64,000 bases of DNA from NCBI RefSeq assembly GCF_913773635.1, contig NZ_CAJYGQ010000006.1, positions 496,001 through 560,000 on the forward strand, given 5' to 3'. The DNA is from an uncultured Mucilaginibacter sp. (GTDB lineage: Bacteria > Bacteroidota > Bacteroidia > Sphingobacteriales > Sphingobacteriaceae). Positions within the stretch are counted from its first letter, which is position 1. Each line of letters opens with the position of its first letter. Under the pieces are notes generated by a model that saw only the letters and a program-made list of their open reading frames with translations, was not told the DNA's origin and did no database searches. The position numbers and the translations under genes are program-made. Of this stretch, positions 24,498 to 33,843 are shown piece after piece.

Positions 24498-25664
24498 ATG
24501 CCCGGTTCCAATTTCCGTAATGATATTCAAAAAATGATTGAAAAGTATGTAGAAGGAACAGCTACTGCTGAGGAAATCGCATTTGTTGAATCGTACTATG
24601 AATATCAGAAAAACAATGAAGCACCTGAACTGTCTGCACAAGAGCAGGAATCACTTCGTAAAGAAACCTTCAACAACATACACCATCAGATAAATTTTGT
24701 ACCACAACCCGTAGCTCGAAACTTCAGCATTATAAAAGCCGCATCTATTGCAGCTATATTGCTAATAGCCTTTACTACCGCATACTTTTTCTCTAAGAAA
24801 TCGTCCTCAAACAAAACGCCTGAAGCTTATATAGTTAAAAAACCTCTTGATATAGCTCCCGGTAGCAATAGAGCAACACTTACACTTGCTGACGGTTCTA
24901 CTATAACACTCAACGATAAGGCAGCCGGAAATTTGAAGCAGTTACCCGGGCTTTTGATCTCCAAAACACATAAAGGAGAATTGGTTTATACATTATCGGG
25001 CCGTCCCAATAATCATAATAGCATCCTCAACAATACAGTCAGAACGCCGCGCGGCGGCCAGTATCAGATATACTTGCCCGATGGCACACACGTTTGGTTA
25101 AATGCAGCATCAGCCCTAACCTATCCTCAATCATTTTCCGGTAAAACGCGCCGGGTACAGTTAAAGGGTGAGGGTTATTTTGAAGTAACTAAAAATAGAG
25201 CAATGCCTTTTCATGTTTTAACCGAAAGCCAGGACGTGGAGGTAACAGGTACGCACTTTAACATTAACGGTTATATGGATAACGGCTTCATTAATACCAC
25301 GCTGCTTGAAGGCGGTATCATTGTACATAACCAGGGCAACTCAAAAAAGATCGTTCCCGGCGAGCAGGCTATTGTTTCAACCAATCCGTTTACCATTAAA
25401 GTAACCACGGTAGACACCGATGAAGCTGTGGCCTGGAAAAATGGATTATTTGAATTCAATAATGCAAGCTTAAAACTTATTCTTAATCAGTTGGAGCGCT
25501 GGTACGATATAAGGGTCGATTACAACAACATTCCCGAAAAACGCTATAACGGCATGATACCACGTAGCGCAAACCTCTCTAAAGTACTGAACATGCTCGA
25601 AGTTACCGGCAATATTAAATTTAAGATCGAAAAGAACCGCCAGCTTAAAGTATTGCCGCAATAA
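24498..25664 (+). CDS. FecR-family anti-sigma factor
   Basis: 388 residues from ATG 24498. The cytosolic N-terminus (about 1-80) would hold the sigma factor. One TM helix follows at about 85-107 (AASIAAILLIAFTTAYFFS). The periplasmic FecR domain has the typical TPRGGQYQIYLPDGTHVWLN, VQLKGEGYFEV and VTGTHFNINGY, and ends with a DUF4974-like domain (LKLILNQLERWYDIRVDY). An in-frame TTG at 24468 is possible but adds a poor start. It should receive the signal from the STN domain of the SusC protein encoded next. Confidence 0.96.
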   Translation: MPGSNFRNDIQKMIEKYVEGTATAEEIAFVESYYEYQKNNEAPELSAQEQESLRKETFNNIHHQINFVPQPVARNFSIIKAASIAAILLIAFTTAYFFSKKSSSNKTPEAYIVKKPLDIAPGSNRATLTLADGSTITLNDKAAGNLKQLPGLLISKTHKGELVYTLSGRPNNHNSILNNTVRTPRGGQYQIYLPDGTHVWLNAASALTYPQSFSGKTRRVQLKGEGYFEVTKNRAMPFHVLTESQDVEVTGTHFNINGYMDNGFINTTLLEGGIIVHNQGNSKKIVPGEQAIVSTNPFTIKVTTVDTDEAVAWKNGLFEFNNASLKLILNQLERWYDIRVDYNNIPEKRYNGMIPRSANLSKVLNMLEVTGNIKFKIEKNRQLKVLPQ

Positions 25665-25735
25665 GCGCTAAATCAAACATTGAAAAGATAAATCTACACA
25701 CTAATTATTCAACGCTATAAACCCCAACGGAATGT

Positions 25736-28700
25736 ATGAAATTTTACTATGACCCACTTAAGCTCAAGCGCACAAAATTCACCACTATTGTTTTAAGCGC
25801 TTATCCTCTTAAAGTTTTCAGAATTATGAAAATTACAGCGCTACTCATGACCCTTTTTTGCCTGCAGATAAGTGCAAGAGCGTTTTCTCAACGCGTTAGT
25901 TTGAACGAACGCAATATGCCGCTGGAAAAGGTGCTGAAGGAAATTAAACACCAAACCGGCATATATTTTTTATACGATGTCGATTTGCTTAAGCAGCGGT
26001 CAAAGCCCGTAACAATTAATGTAGTAAATACCGCTGTTGAAGACGTAATGGTTATTGTTTTAAAATCACAGCCTTTCAGTTGGGAGATTGCTGAGAACAC
26101 TATCCTGATCAAACCGGTCTTTGTTAAACCCACCGCATCGCCTTTACCACAACAAAATATAGATGTACACGGTAAAGTTATTGATGAGAACGGGCGGCCG
26201 CTAACAGGGGTTACTGTAAACGTTAAAAGTTCTTCTTTAGGTACTGTTACCAATGAAAAGGGTGACTTTATTTTGGCAAATGTTAGTGATAATGCCACTC
26301 TAATTATATCCTATATGGGTTATGTAGCCAAAGAGGTAAAAGCCACAGCACAAATAGGTGTTGTTAGTCTCGTGCCTTCCATTGGTACTTTAAACGATGT
26401 GGTAGTCACTGGTTACACCAGCTATTCCCGTAATCAATCATCTAACGCGGCAACGCTGGTAAGTTCTGAAAAGATAAACCAGGTTCCCGGTTTAACGCTC
26501 GATCAGATATTGCAGGGACGGGTACCGGGCATGAGCGTTATTTCGTCATCCGGTCAGCCAGGACAGGCCGCCGCTGTCATTATAAGAGGTATTGGCAGTG
26601 TAAATGGCTCTTCAACTCCACTTTATGTGTTGGATGGTATCCCTATTGAAGGAACCTATTTTCAAACCATAAACCCGGAGGATATTGAATCGGCTACGGT
26701 GCTGAAAGATGCATCGGCCAAGGCTTTATACGGTTCAAGAGGTTCTAATGGCGTTATTGTGCTCACTACTAAAAAAGGTAAAATAGGCAAAGTTGCTGTG
26801 CAGTACAATTCACAATATGGTATCTCTAAACTAAGCCGCCCAAACTTCATAATGATGAACACAGCCGAAAGACTGCAATTTGAAGAAGAGATTGGTGCTA
26901 CTTATAACCGTACTCTTGGTCCAGGCTGGACATACTCGCCCAAGAATCCGGCTTATGCCACAGGTACCCCTGCCTTCAGAGCACGTGCCAACGCAATACT
27001 TGATAGCTTAAGAGGGATAAATACCGACTGGAGAGATCAGTTTTTCCGCACCGGCAAGTTTCAGGAACAACAGGTGAGCATTAGCGGCGGTAACGACGGA
27101 CTCAGGTTTTACAACTCATTAAATTATTATAAGCAGGAAGGTGTAGCCAAACGCACCGGATTAGACCGTTATGCATTAAGAAGTAATCTTGATTTTAAAT
27201 CGGGCAAGTTTTCAGGAAGTACTAATATATCCATCGGTTATTCCAATTCCAGCTTTACCGAGGGTGAAGGCGGTACAGGTGTGGGTACCTCAATGGCGTC
27301 GGTTTATTACGCCTTACCTTACGAGAACCCCTATGCGCCCGATGGCACACTCATTCATCAGGGTAATAAAAACCAGTACAATATTCTTGATCTGCGCGAA
27401 GGCAGCCAAGGCTTGGAACGCCTGTTTAACTCGTCTAACAAAACCGATCAATTAAAAAGCATTATCGGGATGTCGTTCGCATATCAGATTTTGCCGGAAC
27501 TGAAAATCACTACCCGGGCAGGTATCGACTACCGCAATTCTACCGATCAGCTATACATTAACCCCGATTCTTACTACGGATCGCGCAGTGTAGCAAATAC
27601 CCTGGGTGGCAAAGGCCGCTTTGAAGAAGCAACGCGCCGTAGCTTCAACATTATTTCAACATCAGGTTTAACTTATTCCAAAGTTTTCAATAACGTTCAT
27701 GATCTTGAAGTATCAGGCTTTTACGAATACATTTATAACAATTATAATAGCTTCGGTTTTACAGGTTTTGGCTTAGACGGGCGCTTGCCCGAAACCCCTG
27801 CTGCCATTACTAATGGCAGTGCTACATTTTTGCCTAACGTTAGCGGCAGTAAAGAAACCTACGCCTTGGCATCTATAATGGGTATTGCGCGTTATACTTA
27901 TAACAGTAAATATACATTAACCGGTAGCTATCGTTATGATGGTTCAACCAGGCTTGCTCCGGTTAACAAATGGCACGGGTTTTACTCATTTGGAGCTAAC
28001 TGGAATGTAAAGAAGGAGGATTTTTTAACAGATATTGATTTTGTTTCAAACCTTCGTTTCAGAGGTAGTTATGGTACAACAGCGAGCCCATTAAGCGGTG
28101 CTTTTAACTACCTGGCTACTTACTCGGTAAGTACATCGTATGCTTCACTGCCAGCAACCCGACCGGTGAGCTACGGTAACCCTAATTATGATTGGGAGTA
28201 TGTTAACGAATTAAACATTGGTTTTGATCTTGGATTATTCAGAAATGAACGTTTCAGATTAACTTTTGACTATTACAATAAGAAAACAAGTAATATGTTC
28301 TTCAACCAGCCGCTGTCTGCTGTAGCGGGGAGCGATGACGGATATTTACCATTAAGTTCTGGAAAAATGTTCAACCGCGGTGTTGAGTTTGATATAAGCG
28401 GTGACATCGTAAAAAACAGTGTCTGGACATGGACACTTGGCGCTAACGCCGGTTACAACCAAAATAAAATCACGTTTCTTACTCCCCTAGCAAACTTATT
28501 ACCCGACGGTGATACCCGCGTGTTTAAAGAAGGTATGCCATATGGTACCTATTATGCACCCGATTGGGCTGGTGTAGATCCGCAAACAGGTAATGCACAA
28601 TACTATAATCTGGATGGTTCTATAACCACTACCTATAACGCGGCTGCTCAAAATGCCACTAATTCGGGTAGTTTGTTCCCTAAGTTTACAGGCGGATTCA

Positions 28701-29149
28701 GTACCAGTTTAAGATGGAAAAATTTTAATGCAAGTGCATTATTTTCATTTGTTTCGGGAGTTAAGCGCTGGAATAATGAGGACTTCTATAATGAAAACCA
28801 GCGTTATGCCAGCAGCAATCAATCTATACGCATGCTTAATGACATATGGAAGAAGCCCGGAGATATTGCTACCCTGCAGCGTTTTGATGTTCCCCGCAAT
28901 TTTACTTCAAAGGATATTCAGGACGCCTCATTCCTTCGATTTAGAAACCTAAATATTGGTTACAATATTCCACAGGCGGCCTTACAGAAAATTAAAGTTT
29001 TCAAATCGGTAAGAATATTTGTTCAGGGACAAAATCTGCTGACCTGGACTAAATGGAGAGGTTTAGATCCCGAAAACAACAGTGTATACGGTAGGTTTCA
29101 GTATCCCAACACCCGTACTTTTACTGCTGGCCTAAATGTTAATTTATAA
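25736..29149 (+). CDS. SusC/RagA-family TonB-linked outer-membrane receptor with STN signalling domain
   Basis: 1137 residues. A signal region is near 30-52 (ITALLMTLFCLQISARAFS). The STN domain is about 53-125 (MPLEKVLKEIKHQTGIYFLY, VTINVVNTAVEDVM). A carboxypeptidase-like beta-sandwich is about 140-220 (VHGKVIDENGRPLTGVTVN). The plug begins at about 225 and has the SusC text LDQILQGRVPGMSVIS and LYVLDGIPI, LKDASAKALYGSRGSNGVI. The barrel fills the rest and ends NTRTFTAGLNVNL. It takes up a large substrate through the outer membrane with SusD as lid and TonB energy; the STN domain signals to FecR. The neighbouring enzymes suggest a cyanophycin-derived substrate. Confidence 0.97.
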   Translation: MKFYYDPLKLKRTKFTTIVLSAYPLKVFRIMKITALLMTLFCLQISARAFSQRVSLNERNMPLEKVLKEIKHQTGIYFLYDVDLLKQRSKPVTINVVNTAVEDVMVIVLKSQPFSWEIAENTILIKPVFVKPTASPLPQQNIDVHGKVIDENGRPLTGVTVNVKSSSLGTVTNEKGDFILANVSDNATLIISYMGYVAKEVKATAQIGVVSLVPSIGTLNDVVVTGYTSYSRNQSSNAATLVSSEKINQVPGLTLDQILQGRVPGMSVISSSGQPGQAAAVIIRGIGSVNGSSTPLYVLDGIPIEGTYFQTINPEDIESATVLKDASAKALYGSRGSNGVIVLTTKKGKIGKVAVQYNSQYGISKLSRPNFIMMNTAERLQFEEEIGATYNRTLGPGWTYSPKNPAYATGTPAFRARANAILDSLRGINTDWRDQFFRTGKFQEQQVSISGGNDGLRFYNSLNYYKQEGVAKRTGLDRYALRSNLDFKSGKFSGSTNISIGYSNSSFTEGEGGTGVGTSMASVYYALPYENPYAPDGTLIHQGNKNQYNILDLREGSQGLERLFNSSNKTDQLKSIIGMSFAYQILPELKITTRAGIDYRNSTDQLYINPDSYYGSRSVANTLGGKGRFEEATRRSFNIISTSGLTYSKVFNNVHDLEVSGFYEYIYNNYNSFGFTGFGLDGRLPETPAAITNGSATFLPNVSGSKETYALASIMGIARYTYNSKYTLTGSYRYDGSTRLAPVNKWHGFYSFGANWNVKKEDFLTDIDFVSNLRFRGSYGTTASPLSGAFNYLATYSVSTSYASLPATRPVSYGNPNYDWEYVNELNIGFDLGLFRNERFRLTFDYYNKKTSNMFFNQPLSAVAGSDDGYLPLSSGKMFNRGVEFDISGDIVKNSVWTWTLGANAGYNQNKITFLTPLANLLPDGDTRVFKEGMPYGTYYAPDWAGVDPQTGNAQYYNLDGSITTTYNAAAQNATNSGSLFPKFTGGFSTSLRWKNFNASALFSFVSGVKRWNNEDFYNENQRYASSNQSIRMLNDIWKKPGDIATLQRFDVPRNFTSKDIQDASFLRFRNLNIGYNIPQAALQKIKVFKSVRIFVQGQNLLTWTKWRGLDPENNSVYGRFQYPNTRTFTAGLNVNL

Positions 29150-29160
29150 TAAAGACAATA

Positions 29161-30552
29161 ATGAGCAAATTATATAAAACATATACAATAGTATTATCAC
29201 TGTTAATTTTAACGGCGTCGTGCGGAAAGTTAGATCTTAAGCCGACAGATACTATTGACCCATCCAGAGCATTTCGGAATGTAAATGATGTTAATATGGG
29301 AGTATTGGGCGTTTATGCATTAATCGATTATACACAAATCAGTCTGAATGCAACGGTAACCGATGAAGCCGCTTATCCAACTGAGAATACAGTGGGCAAC
29401 AGTGATGCGTACCGCTGGCTGTATAACCCTAGCAGTGGATCAGTAACCGGGTTGTATTATACTTACTATCGTGCAATTGACCGTGCTAATCGTACTATTG
29501 CAGGCTTAGATGCCCTAACATTTACCGGTTCTGATGTTGCTACCGCAAGCCGTTATAGAGGAGAACTACTTGCATTAAGAGCTTACCTTCATTTCGAATT
29601 GTTGAGAGCATATGCATCGGCCTATCAAGCAGGCGCATTAGGAATACCTTACAGTAAAGTATCGGGTGTAGTCTACCCTGCACGCGATAACTTTGAAACC
29701 GTAATTAATAATGCTAAAGCCGATTTGGCTGAAGCCAAGGCGCTGCTACCAGCTACTTCTAATGATAAAACCCGGATAAGCAATCGCACCATCGTGGCGG
29801 CTATACAGGCTCGTGTGGCACTTTATGAAAAAAATTGGGCCGATGCTGTTACCTACTCATCTGAGGTTATTGCTGCCGCACCATTAGCCACCAAAGCACA
29901 GTTTCCGGGCATATGGACAGATGCTAACGACAACGAGGTAATTTGGAAACTAAAAAGAGTAGGAACCACCGATTCGCGCGTCGGCGATTTCTTTTTCCGT
30001 CAAACCGGAGGGATCGTTCTTTATGCACCAGCAATTAAGCTCATCAACGCTTTTGATCAGGTGAATGATATTCGCTATCCGGCATATATTAAATTTGATG
30101 CTACCCGTACAGGCACCAAATCGCAGTACTTGGTTAATAAATACATCGGTGGTACTTCATCCGCACCCGGCTTAACCGATATTAAGTTGTTCCGCACCGG
30201 CGAAATGTATTTGATCAGGGCTGAGGCCAAGGCAGAAAGCAACGGCGATGCAGCTGCTGATATAAATGCTTTGCGTGCAGTCCGCATAAATAACTACTCT
30301 AATTCGACCTTCGCTGATAAAACAGCTCTCATTGACGCTATTTATGCTGAGCGTTACAAGGAACTGGCTTTCGAGGGCCATCGCTTTTATGATTTAAAAC
30401 GCAGGAATTTGCCCGTTCAGCGCCTGGCTACAGATGCTGCAAATGCATCGGGTGCGGTTACCATGCTGCCTACACAAGCGCAATATTCCTTCCCTATACC
30501 GGCACAGGAAGTATTGATCAATAAAAATACGGTTCAAAATCCAAAATATTAA
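29161..30552 (+). CDS. SusD/RagB-family outer-membrane lipoprotein
   Basis: 463 residues. Lipobox LLILTASC (Cys21) anchors it at the surface. TPR-like helices of the SusD fold and C-terminal family text are present: RGELLALRAYLHFELLRAYA, FRTGEMYLIRAEAKAE, DAIYAERYKELAFEGHRFYD and FPIPAQEVLINKN. Starts 11 bp after susC, in the same operon. SusD proteins bind the polymer and close over the SusC barrel; here the ligand may be a peptide polymer rather than a glycan, as in RagB. Confidence 0.97.
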   Translation: MSKLYKTYTIVLSLLILTASCGKLDLKPTDTIDPSRAFRNVNDVNMGVLGVYALIDYTQISLNATVTDEAAYPTENTVGNSDAYRWLYNPSSGSVTGLYYTYYRAIDRANRTIAGLDALTFTGSDVATASRYRGELLALRAYLHFELLRAYASAYQAGALGIPYSKVSGVVYPARDNFETVINNAKADLAEAKALLPATSNDKTRISNRTIVAAIQARVALYEKNWADAVTYSSEVIAAAPLATKAQFPGIWTDANDNEVIWKLKRVGTTDSRVGDFFFRQTGGIVLYAPAIKLINAFDQVNDIRYPAYIKFDATRTGTKSQYLVNKYIGGTSSAPGLTDIKLFRTGEMYLIRAEAKAESNGDAAADINALRAVRINNYSNSTFADKTALIDAIYAERYKELAFEGHRFYDLKRRNLPVQRLATDAANASGAVTMLPTQAQYSFPIPAQEVLINKNTVQNPKY

Positions 30553-30598
30553 ACAGTACAGCCCGGAGGATTCAAGGATCAGGGTTTAATTATAATTC

Positions 30599-31699
30599 AT
30601 GAAGCACCTAATTTTAATATTATCCTTTGGGTTATGGTTCTCTGCAGGCGCCTGCAGTAAATCGGTCAAGCCCGAACCTGCCAATTCCTCGGATGAAGCA
30701 ACCAGCAGCAGCCCGGGGGGGATTGCCAAACGCAGGCCGGCATCAATTGGTATTGTTGGCGACAGTGCCAATGTAAACAAATCCGTTTCGGGCGGTTTGG
30801 TATTGATGGGTGGAGGCAGAGATGTTGATGCAGCGTTTAAATGGATGATTGACCGTAGTGGTGGTGGTGATGTTGTTATTATTCGCACTACCGGTACCGA
30901 CGCTTACAACCCTTATGTAAACCGGTTGGGAACGGTTAATTCGGTAGAAACACTTAAAATAGACAGCAGAGATTTGGCTAATAATGATACCGTAGCTAAC
31001 ATTATCCGCAATGCTGAAATGCTGTTCATCGCCGGTGGCGATCAATCAACTTATATAAACTACTGGAGAGGAACCAAAACCGAAAAGGCCATTAATTACT
31101 TACTTAACGAGAGGAAAGCTCCGGTAGGTGGCACCAGTGCAGGATGCGCAATTTTGGGAGAACTGTATTACAGTGGCGAAAATGGCAGCGTAACATCGTC
31201 CGAAGCCTTACAAAATCCATATATCAATACGGTTACTTTGTATAAAAACGATTTTCTGAAGGCCCCTTATCTGCAACAAATAATTACCGATCAGCACTAT
31301 TTAACACGCGAACGCGAAGGCAGGTCGCTGGTATTTGCCGGTCGCATTTTAAAAGATTGGAACATTGCTGCAAAAGTGATTGCCGTAGACGAGCGAACCG
31401 CCGTTTGTATAGACAAAGATGGAAGTGCCAAAGTATACGGCGATTATTCAGAAAGCCGGCCATATAGCTATGCCTATTTCATACTAACGGACCAGGCAAA
31501 ACCACCTGAAGAATTTGAAGCTAATAAACCGGTAATTTGGAATAAGGGCGGTAAAGCGGTTGCAGTTTATGAAATTGCGGCATCAGTAAACGGCGGAGGC
31601 AATTTTAATATAGCTAATTTTAACAAAGCAGAAGCCAACGGAGGCAAATGGTATTGGTGGTGGTTAAATAATGGCCTTTTGAATAAAACGCAACAATAA
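30599..31699 (+). CDS. Cyanophycinase-family peptidase (S51), lipoprotein
   Basis: 366 residues. Lipobox SAGAC (Cys19) with an acidic/Ser-rich linker suggests anchoring in the envelope, perhaps at the surface. The S51 fold follows: GGLVLMGGG, FIAGGDQSTY, the nucleophile elbow VGGTSAGCAIL with Ser170, and DQHYLTRERE, which matches the DxHF..R.R block holding the catalytic His. Cyanophycinases are exo-peptidases that release beta-Asp-Arg dipeptides from cyanophycin. The substrate is inferred; S51 also includes dipeptidase E. It follows susD by 46 bp and precedes the isoaspartyl peptidase by 7 bp. Confidence 0.85.
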   Translation: MKHLILILSFGLWFSAGACSKSVKPEPANSSDEATSSSPGGIAKRRPASIGIVGDSANVNKSVSGGLVLMGGGRDVDAAFKWMIDRSGGGDVVIIRTTGTDAYNPYVNRLGTVNSVETLKIDSRDLANNDTVANIIRNAEMLFIAGGDQSTYINYWRGTKTEKAINYLLNERKAPVGGTSAGCAILGELYYSGENGSVTSSEALQNPYINTVTLYKNDFLKAPYLQQIITDQHYLTREREGRSLVFAGRILKDWNIAAKVIAVDERTAVCIDKDGSAKVYGDYSESRPYSYAYFILTDQAKPPEEFEANKPVIWNKGGKAVAVYEIAASVNGGGNFNIANFNKAEANGGKWYWWWLNNGLLNKTQQ

Positions 31700-31706
31700 A
31701 TTTAAA

Positions 31707-32732
31707 ATGAAAAAATTACAACGTTTAGCCTTGGGGCTCCTCCTGGCATTAAGTGCAAATGTTAATGCACAACAGAAAAAATACGTCTTGATTATTCATG
31801 GCGGTGCTGGCACTATTCTCAAGAAAAACATGACGCCCGAAAAAGAGGCAGCTTACACGGCGGCTTTAACATTGGCTTTGCAAACCGGTTATAAAAAGTT
31901 GAAGGAGGGCAAAAGCAGCTTAGATGCCGTTGAGGCCACTATACATATTATGGAAGATTCGCCACTCTTTAACGCAGGCAAGGGCGCTGTTTTTACCCAC
32001 GACGGCCGTAATGAATTGGATGCAGCTATTATGAACGGCAAGACGCTTGAAGCGGGCGCCATAGCCGGGGTTACCACTATCCGCAATCCAATTAGTGGCG
32101 CCCGTGCAGTTATGGAAAAATCTGAACACGTAATGATGGTAGGCGATGGCGCCGATAAGTTTGCTAAAGAAGTAGGCTTGACTATTGTTGACCCTAAATA
32201 CTACTGGACCAAAGAACGCTGGGACGGCCTGCAGCAAGCCATCAAACAAGATTCGACCAAAGCAGTGTTGGATCATGGCAGCAAAAAATCAATGCTGCTG
32301 GGCACAAAGAATCATGATTATAAGTTTGGCACAGTTGGCTGCGTTGCGCTCGACAATGCAGGTAACCTGGCTGCAGGTACCTCTACCGGCGGCATGACCA
32401 ATAAAAAATACGGCCGTGTTGGTGATGCTCCTATTATTGGGGCAGGTACCTACTGTAACAATCAAACTGCGGGCATCTCTTGCACAGGCTGGGGCGAGTT
32501 TTATATACGTAATGTGGTAGCCAAAACCATATCCGACCTTATGGAATATAAGGGCTTAGGCGTTGCGGAGGCCTCCAAGATTGTGCTGGACAAGGTTGGC
32601 AAAATGGGTGGAGATGGTGGTCTAATTGCATTGGATAACAAGGGAAACATTGCAATGCCCTTCAACACCGAAGGTATGTACAGAGGCGCTATTACTGCCG
32701 ATGGCAAAGTTGAAGTTCAGATTTACAAATAA
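31707..32732 (+). CDS. Isoaspartyl peptidase / L-asparaginase (Ntn-hydrolase), exported
   Basis: 341 residues with a signal peptide (LALGLLLALSANVNAQ). Plant-type asparaginase text: LIIHGGAGTI, FNAGKGAVFT, ELDAAIM, and the self-cleavage site FGTVGCVA with nucleophile Thr209, followed by AAGTSTGGMTNKKYGRVGDA and IIGAGTYC. The precursor splits before Thr209 to form the alpha/beta enzyme. It hydrolyses beta-aspartyl dipeptides and some asparagine. Between two cyanophycinase-family genes, a role in splitting beta-Asp-Arg is the simplest reading. The stop TAA shares its last A with the next ATG. Confidence 0.93.
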   Translation: MKKLQRLALGLLLALSANVNAQQKKYVLIIHGGAGTILKKNMTPEKEAAYTAALTLALQTGYKKLKEGKSSLDAVEATIHIMEDSPLFNAGKGAVFTHDGRNELDAAIMNGKTLEAGAIAGVTTIRNPISGARAVMEKSEHVMMVGDGADKFAKEVGLTIVDPKYYWTKERWDGLQQAIKQDSTKAVLDHGSKKSMLLGTKNHDYKFGTVGCVALDNAGNLAAGTSTGGMTNKKYGRVGDAPIIGAGTYCNNQTAGISCTGWGEFYIRNVVAKTISDLMEYKGLGVAEASKIVLDKVGKMGGDGGLIALDNKGNIAMPFNTEGMYRGAITADGKVEVQIYK

Positions 32733-33589
32733 TGAGGCAGATATTCACACCAATATTTTTCCTGCTGTTGCTGACAACCACAGGAAAGTATTTAGTTGCT
32801 CAAACAAAAGCCTTCCCTAAAGGCTCGTTGTTTATCATAGGTGGCGGAAATCGGTCTGATGCATTGATTAAGCAATTAGTATTAACTGCAAAACTTGGCG
32901 CGAAAGATTATATTGTGATACTGCCGATGGCCAGCGAAATTCCGGATACGGGCTTTAAGTATATCAGTAAGCAGCTTAGGATACATACTAACCAGCCCAT
33001 CCGTAATTTTGATTTTAACAAACATGATACTAAGGATGCAAAATGGGTAGATTCAGTTGCCGGTGCAAAGCTAATTTACATTTTAGGGGGCGACCAAAAC
33101 CGTTTCATGAAAGCCGTATTAAATACGCCGGTTTATACCGCCATACACAAAGCTTACAGCACTGGTTCAACCATTGCCGGAACTAGTGCCGGTGCTGCAG
33201 TAATGAGTAAACACATGATTACAGGTGTGCAGCTAAAGGACAGTAAGTACAAGGAAACTTTTGACAAGCTATGGGACAACAACATTGAATTTAGCCAGGG
33301 CTTGGGCTTGCTCGAACATACTATTATTGATCAGCATTTCTTAAAACGGAACCGGTACAATCGCGTCATTTCTGCCTTGGCTGCCAAGCCGGGCTATATG
33401 GGCGTTGGTGTAGATGAAAGCACGGCAATAATTGTAAAAGGTAACAAAGCTACCGTTGCCGGCGACAGTCAGGTACTCCGTTTCATAAGTCCCGAAAATG
33501 CCCGCGCTACAGAAAGCGGGCTCTTAAAATTTAAACAGATAAATTTGGGTGTTTATACAGCCGGCGACGTGTTTGATATTATCCCTTAA
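32732..33589 (+). CDS. cphB: Cyanophycinase (S51), exported
   Basis: 285 residues, signal peptide at the N-terminus (IFTPIFFLLLLTTTGKYLVAQ). KGSLFIIGGGNRS, YILGGDQNR, the nucleophile elbow IAGTSAGAAVMS with Ser152, and IDQHFLKRNRYNRVIS match the cyanophycinase family throughout. It is closer to the cphB type than the first S51 gene, which is longer and lipid-anchored. The length suits cyanophycinase without extra domains. The product should be in the periplasm. It is the last gene of the operon, with a 34-bp palindrome 137 bp downstream. No cyanophycin synthetase gene is in the window, which argues for use of outside polymer. Confidence 0.88.
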   Translation: MRQIFTPIFFLLLLTTTGKYLVAQTKAFPKGSLFIIGGGNRSDALIKQLVLTAKLGAKDYIVILPMASEIPDTGFKYISKQLRIHTNQPIRNFDFNKHDTKDAKWVDSVAGAKLIYILGGDQNRFMKAVLNTPVYTAIHKAYSTGSTIAGTSAGAAVMSKHMITGVQLKDSKYKETFDKLWDNNIEFSQGLGLLEHTIIDQHFLKRNRYNRVISALAAKPGYMGVGVDESTAIIVKGNKATVAGDSQVLRFISPENARATESGLLKFKQINLGVYTAGDVFDIIP

Positions 33590-33725
33590 TGAGAGATTAA
33601 ACCTAATAGTTAATCTGAAGGCCTGGTAGTCTCTAAAAAATGTGACCACGTGAATTATCCATTCAGTTATTGATGTTTTTTGCACATTTAGTACGATTTT
33701 TAACAAATAACAAAAGCCTTTAATC

Positions 33726-33759
33726 ATTGAATCTTACTGCGTACGCAGTAAGATTCAAT
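33726..33759. repeat. 34-bp perfect palindrome between convergent genes
   Basis: Two perfect 17-bp arms meet without a spacer at GT|AC, centre TGCGTACGCA. It lies between the stops of cphB and mesD. A T-run does not follow on the plus strand (AATTAAAAAATT). Could be a cruciform-type terminator or a protein binding site. Confidence 0.7.
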
Positions 33760-33843
33760 TAAAAAATTGGTTAATTCGCTCGCGTTAACCTTATGAATGG
33801 AAAGCTGCAAAGTTAAATGCCATGTTCAAGTGGCACATTGAGA

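Noticed and set aside
25888..26298. 136-codon minus-strand frame inside susC
   Set aside because: It is antisense to the STN and carboxypeptidase-like domains, which are clearly coding on the plus strand.
31920..32276. 118-codon minus-strand frame inside the isoaspartyl peptidase gene
   Set aside because: Antisense shadow of a conserved enzyme; no own start context.
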